Source of the DNA: Rhizobiales bacterium CCH10-E5 | GTDB taxonomy: Bacteria > Pseudomonadota > Alphaproteobacteria > Rhizobiales > Beijerinckiaceae | Reading direction: 5' to 3' | Length of the DNA stretch: 17,464 nt | NCBI GenBank assembly: GCA_001556125.1 | Contig: LSIG01000225.1 | Span: 1 to 17,464 of the forward strand | Shown: positions 7,141-13,244 of the stretch, in pieces | Layout: each line of letters starts with the position of its first letter | Position numbering within the stretch: the first letter of the stretch is position 1 | Notes under the pieces: generated by a model | What the model was told of the DNA's origin: nothing | What the model saw: only the letters and a program-made list of their open reading frames with translations | Databases searched by the model: none | Position numbers and translations under genes: made by a program

Positions 7141-7779
7141 ATGAGCGGCCACCACCATCACGACCACGATCACGACAACCACTTCACGCCGATAGAGGCG
7201 CGGGTGAAGGCGCTGGAATCGCTGATGGTCGGCAAGGGCTATGTCGATCCGGCCGCGCTCGACGCCATCATCGACACCTATGAGACCAAGATCGGCCCGC
7301 GCAACGGTGCTCGCGTCGTCGCCCGCGCCTGGGTCGATCCGGATTTCGCGGCGCGGCTGAAGGCGGATGGCACGGCCGCCGTCGCCGAACTCGGCTTCGG
7401 CGGGCGCGGCGGCGAGCACACCGTCGCCTGCTTCAACACGCCGGAAGAGCACAACCTGATCGTCTGTACGCTGTGCTCCTGCTATCCATGGCCGCTGCTC
7501 GGCCTGCCGCCGGTCTGGTACAAATCCCCGCCCTATCGCGCCAAGGCGGTGATCGATCCGCGCGGCACGCTCGCCGATTTCGGCCTGACCCTGCCGGAGG
7601 GCCAGCGCATCCGCGTCTGGGATTCGACCGCCGAGACGCGCTTCCTCGTCATCCCGATGCGCCCCGCCGGCACGGAAGGCTGGTCCGAGGACAAGCTCGC
7701 CTCCATCGTCAACCGCGATTCGATGATCGGCACGGGCCTGCCGCGCGTGGAGGATGCCGACAGGGGAGCTGCGTCATGA
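7141..7779 (+). CDS. nthA: Nitrile hydratase alpha subunit, cobalt type
   Basis: The metal-binding subunit of nitrile hydratase, which adds water to a nitrile to form the amide. The metal site is Cys109-Thr-Leu-Cys112-Ser-Cys114 in [11 protein letters not shown]. The Thr marks the cobalt type (iron enzymes have Ser there), and Cys112 and Cys114 are normally oxidised to sulfinic and sulfenic acids. WYKSPPYR and the C-terminal RDSMIG also match the family. The 212-residue length is typical. The N-terminus is histidine-rich ([11 protein letters not shown], residues 4-14), likely able to bind metal. ATG 7141 is chosen over ATG 7135 because GGGGAG (7129-7134) touches the latter but is 6 bases from the former. 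The stop overlaps the beta-subunit start as ATGA, implying coupled translation. Thiocyanate hydrolase is a related possibility, but its gamma subunit is usually accompanied by separate short alpha and beta genes. Confidence 0.95.
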   Translation: MSGHHHHDHDHDNHFTPIEARVKALESLMVGKGYVDPAALDAIIDTYETKIGPRNGARVVARAWVDPDFAARLKADGTAAVAELGFGGRGGEHTVACFNTPEEHNLIVCTLCSCYPWPLLGLPPVWYKSPPYRAKAVIDPRGTLADFGLTLPEGQRIRVWDSTAETRFLVIPMRPAGTEGWSEDKLASIVNRDSMIGTGLPRVEDADRGAAS

Positions 7780-8435
7780 ACGGCGCTCAGGATCTCGGCG
7801 GGCAGATGGGCTTCGGCCCCGTCCAGCCCGAGCCGAACGAGCCGATCTTCCACGCCGAGTGGGAGAAGCGCGTGCTCGCGATCAATGTCGCGGCCGGCGC
7901 CATGGGCGGCTGGACGATCGACGGCATCCGCGCGGCGCGCGAGAGCCTGCCGCCGGCGCAGTATCTCTCCTCCTCCTATTACGAGATCTGGCTGGCCGGG
8001 CTGCACAAGATCCTGGTCGAGAAGGGCTTCGTCACGCCCGAGGAGCTGCAGCAGGGCAAGCCGCTCGCGCCGGCGAAGACGCCCAAGCGCGTCTTGAAAG
8101 GTGATGAGGTCGCCGGGGTCCTGCGCCGCGGCTTCCCTTACGAGCGCGAGGCGGAGGCGCCGGCCCGCTTCGCGGTGGGCGATGCGGTGCGGACGCGGGT
8201 GATGCACCCGCAGCACCACACCCGCCTGCCGCGCTATGCCCGCGGCAAGCGGGGCGTGATCGAGCGGATCACCGGCTGCCATGTCTTCCCCGACACCGGC
8301 GCGCAGGGGCTGCCGGAGACGGCGCAATGGCTCTACACCGTCGTTTTCACCGGCCCGGAGCTCTGGGGCCCCGATGCCGATCCGACATCGACCGTCTCAA
8401 TCGAGGCCTGGGAGAGCTATCTTGAACCCGCGTGA
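7776..8435 (+). CDS. nthB: Nitrile hydratase beta subunit
   Basis: A 219-residue beta subunit that wraps the alpha subunit and completes the active site. The N-terminal helical half carries [11 protein letters not shown] and [17 protein letters not shown] (about residues 28-86). The C-terminal SH3-like barrel carries the family signature [17 protein letters not shown] (about residues 148-164), including the conserved Arg residues that contact the oxidised cysteines, followed by GCHVFPDT and the [10 protein letters not shown] end. The start codon overlaps the alpha stop by four bases (ATGA), and CAGGGGAG precedes it by several bases. Its own 3' end overlaps the accessory gene by 14 bases. It is one intact chain, not the split alpha/beta pair of thiocyanate hydrolase, which supports a true nitrile hydratase. 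Confidence 0.95.
   Translation: MNGAQDLGGQMGFGPVQPEPNEPIFHAEWEKRVLAINVAAGAMGGWTIDGIRAARESLPPAQYLSSSYYEIWLAGLHKILVEKGFVTPEELQQGKPLAPAKTPKRVLKGDEVAGVLRRGFPYEREAEAPARFAVGDAVRTRVMHPQHHTRLPRYARGKRGVIERITGCHVFPDTGAQGLPETAQWLYTVVFTGPELWGPDADPTSTVSIEAWESYLEPA
8410..8416 (+). promoter_or_regulatory. Ribosome binding site deciding a TTG start
   Basis: GGGAGAG lies 5 bases before TTG 8422, inside the last codons of the beta-subunit gene. The in-frame ATG at 8443 has no comparable site, so the accessory gene very probably begins at TTG. Confidence 0.6.
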
Positions 8436-8805
8436 CCTCGCGATGCTCGCCGGCGACACGCCGATCCCGCGCGACGGCGGTGGCCCGGTCTTCGCCGAGC
8501 CCTGGCAGGCGATGGTCTTCGCGCTCGTCGTGCAGCTGCAGGAGCGTGGCGTCTTCACGGCGGAGGAATGGGCGCAGGCGCTGGGTGCCGAGATCCGCGA
8601 GGCGATCGCGGCAGGCGGCTGCCGCGACGGCTCGGATTATTACGAGCGCTGGTGCGATGCACTGGAGCATCTTCTCATCGCGAAGGGGCTGGCCTCGCAT
8701 GACGGCGTCGATGCGCTCGCTGCCTCCTGGGCGCGGGCCGCGGAGGCGACGCCGCATGGCACGCCGATCCGGCTCGAGAACGACCCGCAGCGGCGGATCG
8801 GCTGA
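8422..8805 (+). CDS. Nitrile hydratase accessory (activator) protein
   Basis: A 127-residue protein of the nitrile hydratase accessory family, needed in cobalt systems to load metal and mature the alpha subunit. It is a relative of the N-terminal half of the beta subunit. FAEPWQAMVFAL, FTAEEWAQALG and DYYERWCDALEHLLIAKG line up with [11 protein letters not shown] and [17 protein letters not shown] of the neighbouring beta chain. The proposed start is TTG 8422, which has a good ribosome site and overlaps the beta gene by 14 bases; ATG 8443 would remove seven residues. It is the last gene of the operon, ending only 13 bases from the convergent M29 peptidase stop. Cytoplasmic action as a self-subunit-swapping chaperone is known for some family members and inferred here. 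Confidence 0.88.
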   Translation: MNPRDLAMLAGDTPIPRDGGGPVFAEPWQAMVFALVVQLQERGVFTAEEWAQALGAEIREAIAAGGCRDGSDYYERWCDALEHLLIAKGLASHDGVDALAASWARAAEATPHGTPIRLENDPQRRIG

Positions 8806-8818
8806 CGCTCGATCCGCC
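8792..8818. terminator. Shared hairpin at convergent gene ends
   Basis: A perfect 9-bp stem, GGCGGATCG (8792-8800) with CGATCCGCC (8810-8818), closes a 9-base loop that contains the accessory gene's TGA. The stem abuts the stop codon of the opposing peptidase gene (8819-8821). No U-tract follows on either strand, so it may act as a bidirectional end or message stabiliser and not a classic terminator. Confidence 0.45.
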
Positions 8819-10075
8819 TCAGGCCCATTCGCCCTTGCGGAAGACCGGGACGCGGCGGCCGTCGGCGTGGACGCCGTCGATGTCGACGCGGTTCGAGCCG
8901 ATCATCCAGTCGATATGGATGAAGCTCTTGTTGCCGCCCTGGGCCGCGACCTGCTCGGGGGTCAGCTTGCCGCCGTCGACGAAGCACTTCGAATAGCACT
9001 GGCCGAGCGCGATATGGCAGGAGGCGTTCTCGTCGAAGAGCGTGTTCAGGAACAGGATGCCGCTCTTCGAGATTGGAGAGGAGTGCGGCACCAGCGCCAC
9101 CTCGCCGAGGCGGCGTGCGCCCTCGTCGGTGTCGAGCACCTTGGCGAGCACATCGGCCCCGCGGCTCGCCTTCGACTCGACGATGCGGCCGCCCTCGAAG
9201 CGCACCTGAATCTCGTCGATCAGCGAGCCCTGATAGGAGAGCGGCTTGGTCGAGGAGACGTAGCCCTCCACCCGCAGCGCATGCGGCGTGGTGAAGACCT
9301 CTTCGGTCGGGATGTTGGGATTGCAGGTCACGCCGTTCTTCGCGGTCGAGGCGCCGCCCTGCCATTCATGCCCGTCGGCGAGGCCGACGGTCAGATCGGT
9401 GCCCGGCCCGGTGAAATGCAGGGACTGGAAGCGCTGGCCGTTGAGCCATTGCGTGCGGCTGCGCAGCGTCGCGTTATGCGCAGCCCAGGCGGCGACAGGG
9501 TCCCCGCTCTCGACGCGCGAGGCGGCGAAAATGGCGTCCGCGAGCTTGCCGACCGCGACCTCCTCGGCATCGCCAGGAAAGACGCGCCTCGCCCAGGCGG
9601 CGGTCGGATAGGCCAGGATATTCCAGTTGATGTCGAAGCCGGCGATCTTCTCCAGCGCCGGCTGATAGGCGACCGAGTTGGCCTTGCTGGCGCGCGAGAC
9701 CTTGGCCGGGTCCTGCTCCGAGAGCAGCATCGGGTCGTCGCCGACGATGGCGAGACGCGCCGTGTTGTTGGCGAAGGCCTTGGCGACGCCCTCGTGCAGC
9801 CAGCCGGCGGCGCGGTCGAAGCTCGCATCATTCGCATGGCGGTAGCGCGCCAGCGTCACCTCCTCGTCGGAGAGGATCGGCGTCACCAGCCCGGCGCCGG
9901 CCTTGTAGGCGTGCTCGGCGATCTTGCGCACCAGCGGCAGCGCCGTGACGGGGGCGGTGAGAAACAGGTCCTGCCCGGGCTGGAGGTTCAGCCCGACGCG
10001 CACGGCGGCCTGGGCCAGCCGGTCGAGCTTGTCGGGATCGATCGAAACGGGAAGGCCGCGCTGATGAATGGTCAT
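8819..10075 (-). CDS. M29 family metallo-aminopeptidase
   Basis: A thermophilic-type (M29) aminopeptidase that removes N-terminal residues from peptides with two metal ions. The 418 residues match the family's usual 400-420. All expected ligands and catalytic residues of the Thermus AmpT type can be placed: Glu259 (PTEEVFTTP), Glu325 (LGEVALVP), His354 and Tyr361 (HIALGQCY) and His387/Asp389 (HIDWMIGS). The spacings between the first three, 66 and 29 residues, are identical to AmpT. The start is the ATG at 10075, giving MTIHQRG; an upstream extension in frame is low-complexity and antisense to the next gene's leader. It has no signal peptide, so it is cytoplasmic. It is divergent from the diaminopropionate lyase gene and convergent with the nitrile hydratase operon. 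It may process imported peptides or amino-acid conjugates. Confidence 0.93.
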   Translation of the reverse strand: MTIHQRGLPVSIDPDKLDRLAQAAVRVGLNLQPGQDLFLTAPVTALPLVRKIAEHAYKAGAGLVTPILSDEEVTLARYRHANDASFDRAAGWLHEGVAKAFANNTARLAIVGDDPMLLSEQDPAKVSRASKANSVAYQPALEKIAGFDINWNILAYPTAAWARRVFPGDAEEVAVGKLADAIFAASRVESGDPVAAWAAHNATLRSRTQWLNGQRFQSLHFTGPGTDLTVGLADGHEWQGGASTAKNGVTCNPNIPTEEVFTTPHALRVEGYVSSTKPLSYQGSLIDEIQVRFEGGRIVESKASRGADVLAKVLDTDEGARRLGEVALVPHSSPISKSGILFLNTLFDENASCHIALGQCYSKCFVDGGKLTPEQVAAQGGNKSFIHIDWMIGSNRVDIDGVHADGRRVPVFRKGEWA

Positions 10076-10104
10076 GGGGACGCCTGGTCTGGTGATGTCG
10101 GGCG

Positions 10105-10133
10105 AATCTAGTGCAGGGCTGCGCATCCGCCAA
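10105..10133 (-). promoter_or_regulatory. Possible promoter of the M29 peptidase gene
   Basis: Reading the minus strand, TTGGCG (10133-10128), a 17-base spacer and TAGATT (10110-10105) form a -35/-10 pair with a predicted leader of about 22 bases. The -35 overlaps the left arm of the inverted repeat at 10123-10157. The match is moderate. Confidence 0.33.
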
Positions 10134-10157
10134 TGGACCGGCCAGCCCCGCGGATGC
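10123..10157. repeat. Inverted repeat in the divergent promoter region
   Basis: Perfect 8-base arms GCATCCGC (10123-10130) and GCGGATGC (10150-10157) are separated by 19 bases in the 127-base region between the divergent peptidase and ammonia-lyase genes. A 27-base centre-to-centre spacing and overlap with a candidate promoter make a regulator site possible. A chance GC-rich dyad cannot be excluded. Confidence 0.4.
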
Positions 10158-10202
10158 AGGATGGCGCCGCACCGCGCCCGCGTCGACGACCCAGAGATCC
10201 CG

Positions 10203-11378
10203 ATGTTCCTGCTCAACACCCATCCCGACCATCGCAAGCCGCTCCTGCCGGAGGATGCCGAGGTCCTCGGCGCCGCGGGCGCCCTCTTGGTCGAGGCCCA
10301 GCTCCGCCACCGGGCGAACTACGCCGTGACGCCGCTGCACGACCTGCCGGGCCTGGCGGCGCAGCTCGGCGTGGGCGCGATCCAGGTCAAGGACGAGGGG
10401 CACCGGCTCGGGCTCGGCAGCTTCAAGGCGCTGGGCGGCTCCTATGTCGTCGTCAGGCTCGTGCTGGAGGAGGCGGCGCGCCGGCTCGGGCGGCCCGTCG
10501 AGATCAGCGAGCTGCAGACGCCGGCTGTGAGGGAGGTCGCGGCCTCGCTGACCTTCTCCTGCGCCACCGACGGCAATCACGGCCGCTCGGTCGCGCAGGG
10601 CGCGCAACTCGTCGGGGCGCGGGCCGCGATCTTCGTCCATTCCGGTGTCAGCGAGGAGCGCATCGCGGCGATTGCCCGCTTCGGCGCGACGATGATCCGG
10701 GCCGAGGGTACCTATGACGATTCGGTGGCGGAGGCCGCGCGCGTCTCGGCCGAGAAGGGCTGGACGGTGGTCTCCGACACCTCCTGGCCGGGCTATGAGC
10801 GGATCCCGGGGCTGGTCATGCAGGGCTATACGGCGCTCGTCGCGGAGTCGCTGCGCCAGATGGCGGCGCCGCCGACGCATGTCTTCGTGCAGGTCGGCGT
10901 CGGCGGCATCGCGGCGGCGGTGGCGGCGCATTTCGCGCTGGTGCTGGGCGAGGCACGGCCGGTCTTCGTCGCGGTCGATCCGGCGCGGGCGGCCTGCATG
11001 TTCGCCAGCGCGCAGGCGGGCGCGCCGGTGAAGGCGGATGTCGGCGAGCCGACCGTGATGGCGATGCTCGACTGCTACGAGCCCTCGCTGGTCGCCTGGC
11101 GCATCCTGTCGCGGGTGGCCGACGCCTTCATGACCGTCGAGGACGAGGATGCGGTCGCGGTGATGAACCGGCTGGCGCGGCCGGTCGGCGACGATCCCGT
11201 CGTCGTCGCGGGCGAGAGCGGCGGGGCGGGGCTCGCCGGGCTGATCCGCGCGGCGGGCGATCCGGCGGTGCGGGCGCAGCTGAAGCTCGACGCGACCTCG
11301 CGCGTCTTCGTCGTCAACACCGAGGGCGCGACCGATCCGGCGCGCTATGCCGAACTCGTCCACGGCAAGGCGGCCTGA
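10203..11378 (+). CDS. dpaL: Diaminopropionate ammonia-lyase
   Basis: A PLP enzyme of fold type II that splits 2,3-diaminopropionate into pyruvate and two ammonia molecules. The PLP lysine is Lys75 in LGSFKALGGSY. The catalytic pair of the E. coli enzyme (Asp120 and Asp189) is present at the same spacing as Asp123 (CATDGNHGRS) and Asp192 (SDTSWPGYERIPG), which distinguishes it from plain threonine dehydratases. GVGGIAAAV is the phosphate-binding loop. The length, 391 residues, is normal. ATG 10203 is chosen because it places the family N-terminus correctly; the ribosome site is weak (AGAGAT). It is divergent from the M29 peptidase, and a GGT-fold hydrolase lies 157 bases downstream on the same strand. 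The context suggests that diaminopropionate or a derivative arises from an upstream hydrolysis. Confidence 0.93.
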   Translation: MFLLNTHPDHRKPLLPEDAEVLGAAGALLVEAQLRHRANYAVTPLHDLPGLAAQLGVGAIQVKDEGHRLGLGSFKALGGSYVVVRLVLEEAARRLGRPVEISELQTPAVREVAASLTFSCATDGNHGRSVAQGAQLVGARAAIFVHSGVSEERIAAIARFGATMIRAEGTYDDSVAEAARVSAEKGWTVVSDTSWPGYERIPGLVMQGYTALVAESLRQMAAPPTHVFVQVGVGGIAAAVAAHFALVLGEARPVFVAVDPARAACMFASAQAGAPVKADVGEPTVMAMLDCYEPSLVAWRILSRVADAFMTVEDEDAVAVMNRLARPVGDDPVVVAGESGGAGLAGLIRAAGDPAVRAQLKLDATSRVFVVNTEGATDPARYAELVHGKAA

Positions 11379-11408
11379 CCTCGTCCGTCCGGCTCGCGCG
11401 GGAATGCG

Positions 11409-11503
11409 GCATGCCTTGCCGGCATGGCGCCCGCACGATCGGCGCACGGGGTGGCCTTGTTCGCTCTGGCCTAAGCTCCCGCCGCGCGCCGGCCGGCATG
11501 GCG
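11409..11503 (+). repeat. Short hairpin and 12-base direct repeat in an intergenic gap
   Basis: The 157-base gap between the ammonia-lyase and the second Ntn hydrolase holds a 6-bp hairpin, CATGCC-TTGCC-GGCATG (11410-11426), and two copies of GCCGGCATGGCG (11418-11429 and 11492-11503). There is no U-tract. This could be a weak transcript end or regulator sites; GC-rich chance repetition is possible. Confidence 0.3.
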
Positions 11504-11535
11504 GGCGCAGCCTGGCCTTCGAGGGGAATTCACAG

Positions 11536-13134
11536 ATGACCGTTGCCGCAGAGGTGCCCTACCGCACGCAGAACTGGACGCTGGGCAAGCCGATGGCGAG
11601 CGGGCGCAACGGCGTCGTGGTCTCGCAGAACCGCGAGGCGGCGGAAGCCGCCGCCGCGATCCTGGAGGCCGGCGGCAATGCGGCCGATGCGGCGGTCGCG
11701 GCCTGTTTCGCGCTGGCTGCGGTCGAACCCTGGAACAGCGGGCTCGGCGGCATCGGCTTTGCGGTCGTGCTCAAGGCCGGGGAGACCAAAGCGAAGGTCG
11801 TCGATTTCGGCCCCGTCGCGCCGCGTCGCGCCGATCCGTCGTCCTACCCGCTGACGGGGGCGATGAAGAACGACCTGTTCACCTGGCCCGAGGTGGTCGG
11901 CGACGTGAACATCCATGGCCCGCTCTCCTTCGTGATCCCGTCCTCCGTCGCCGGCTACGCCAAGCTCAAGGAGAGCTTCGGCACGGCGATGCCGGTCGCC
12001 GATCTGCTGGCGCCGGCGATCAGGCTGGCCAAGCGCGGGCTGGCGCAGGACTGGTACACGACGCTCAAGGTTGCCTCCTCCGCTTCGGTGCTGCGGCTCT
12101 ACGCGGAGAGCGCGCGGATCTATCTGCCGAACGGCCTGCCGCCGGTGCCGCCCTATCAGGGCAAGCCCGGCTTCTTCACGCTTGGACAACTGGCCTCGAC
12201 GCTGGAGCGCCTGGCCTCGGCCGGGCTCGACGATTTCTACACGGGCGAGATCGCCGGCCGGCTCGTCGCCGACATCAAGGCGCTGGGCGGCGTCGTCGAT
12301 GCGGAGGATCTCGCGGCGTGCCGGGCGATCGTGCGCGACGCGCCGACGATCGACTGGCGCGGCACCCATCTCGTCCACACCGCGGGCGGGCTGACCGCCG
12401 CGCCGACGCTGGAAGCGGTGGTCGAGGGCATGGACGCGACGCAGCCCGGTCCCGGGGGGCCCGACGCGGCCTGGTTCGCGGCCTTGTCGCGGGTGATGCG
12501 CGAGGCCTATGCCAGCCGGCTCGAGGGGCTCGGCGCCGCGAAGGCGGCGACGGAGCCGGGCGACACCTGCACCACCCATCTCACGGTGGTCGATGGCGAG
12601 GGTGCGCTGGTCACGGTCACGACGACGCTGCTGTCGTCCATGGGCAGCCGCGTCGTGCTGCCCGACACCGGCGTGCTGATGAACAACGGCATGATGTGGT
12701 TCGATCCGCGCCCCGGCAGCGCCAATGCGATCGCGCTCGGTGCCCGGCCGCTCTGCAACATGTGCCCGGTGATCGTGACGCCGAAGACGGGCCATGGCCC
12801 GCGCTTCGCGGGCGGTGCCTCGGGCGGGCGGCGGATTCTCGCCAGCGTCTATCAGATGCTGGCCTGGACGGTGGATTTCGGCATGGGGCTGGAGGACGCC
12901 GCGCACTGGCCGCGCATCGACGTCTCGGGGCCTGACCAGACCAGCGCCGATCTGCGGCTGCCGGCGGAGGTTCTCGCCGCGCTGGAGGCGGCGGGCCCGA
13001 CGGTCGTGGTCGAGCACGGCGTGCTGCCGATCAACTTCGCCTGCCCCAACCTCATCCGCGTCGATGCGGACGGTGCGCAGGGCATCAGCGACGTGATCTC
13101 GCCCTGGTCGGCGGCGGTCGCCGCGAAGGCGTAG
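11536..13134 (+). CDS. GGT-fold Ntn hydrolase with altered substrate pocket
   Basis: A 532-residue gamma-glutamyltransferase-superfamily protein. GGNAADAAVAACFAL and GLGGIGFAVV form the N-terminal signature. The self-cleavage nucleophile is Thr346 in CTTHLTVVD, followed by SSMGS and the PDTGVLMNNGMMWF loop. Compared with E. coli GGT, the gamma-glutamyl ligands are changed: Arg114 to Gly (DFGPVAP), Asn411 to Leu366, Asp433 to Trp, and Ser462-Ser463 to Cys-Asn (RPLCNMCP). The oxyanion-type Gly-Gly remains (SGGRR). It is therefore probably a self-processing amidohydrolase with another substrate, not a true GGT. No signal peptide is seen. ATG 11536 follows GAGGGG with about 9 bases of spacing. 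Its position after dpaL on the same strand suggests shared or related use, though 157 bases separate them. It differs clearly from the HpxW-like paralogue upstream. Confidence 0.88.
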   Translation: MTVAAEVPYRTQNWTLGKPMASGRNGVVVSQNREAAEAAAAILEAGGNAADAAVAACFALAAVEPWNSGLGGIGFAVVLKAGETKAKVVDFGPVAPRRADPSSYPLTGAMKNDLFTWPEVVGDVNIHGPLSFVIPSSVAGYAKLKESFGTAMPVADLLAPAIRLAKRGLAQDWYTTLKVASSASVLRLYAESARIYLPNGLPPVPPYQGKPGFFTLGQLASTLERLASAGLDDFYTGEIAGRLVADIKALGGVVDAEDLAACRAIVRDAPTIDWRGTHLVHTAGGLTAAPTLEAVVEGMDATQPGPGGPDAAWFAALSRVMREAYASRLEGLGAAKAATEPGDTCTTHLTVVDGEGALVTVTTTLLSSMGSRVVLPDTGVLMNNGMMWFDPRPGSANAIALGARPLCNMCPVIVTPKTGHGPRFAGGASGGRRILASVYQMLAWTVDFGMGLEDAAHWPRIDVSGPDQTSADLRLPAEVLAALEAAGPTVVVEHGVLPINFACPNLIRVDADGAQGISDVISPWSAAVAAKA

Positions 13135-13143
13135 TCTGCAGCG

Positions 13144-13228
13144 GCGTCATGGTCGGGCTTGACCCGACCATCTCGTAAACCAGCGACATCTGGTCATGAG
13201 ATTCCCGGGTCAAGCCCGGGAATGACGC
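13144..13228. repeat. Cloverleaf-like palindromic intergenic element
   Basis: An 85-base element between convergent genes. Outer arms GCGTCAT (13144-13150) and ATGACGC (13222-13228) are complementary. Inside are three hairpins: ATGGTCGGG/CCCGACCAT with loop CTTGA (13149-13171), ACCAG/CTGGT with loop CGACAT (13179-13194), and ATTCCCGGG/CCCGGGAAT with loop TCAAG (13201-13223). The two 5-base loops are themselves complementary, so the halves can also pair as one long imperfect hairpin (25 of 31 positions). It resembles the REP/BIME-type palindromes dispersed in rhizobial genomes. It lies 9 bases past one stop and 17 bases from the other, so it may also serve as a bidirectional terminator. Confidence 0.85.
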
Positions 13229-13244
13229 TTCACGCAGGCGCCGG

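Noticed and set aside
4246..7452. A 1068-codon open frame on the minus strand opposite the Ntn hydrolase and amidase genes
   Set aside because: It is an Arg/Asp/Gly/Leu-rich shadow frame produced by strong GC codon bias on the other strand, with no recognisable domain. The plus strand carries complete catalytic motifs throughout.
7141..8435. Thiocyanate hydrolase instead of nitrile hydratase
   Set aside because: The beta chain is a single full-length protein, and an activator gene follows, as in cobalt nitrile hydratases; thiocyanate hydrolase normally has its beta region split into two subunits.
8432..10111. A 559-codon plus-strand frame running through the peptidase gene
   Set aside because: It is antisense to the M29 enzyme, whose metal ligands are all in place, and it reads as repetitive Arg/Ala/Val/Gly sequence.
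13135..13244. CRISPR-like or riboswitch structure
   Set aside because: There is only one unit with inverted symmetry and no regularly spaced repeats, and it lies between gene 3' ends, not in a leader.
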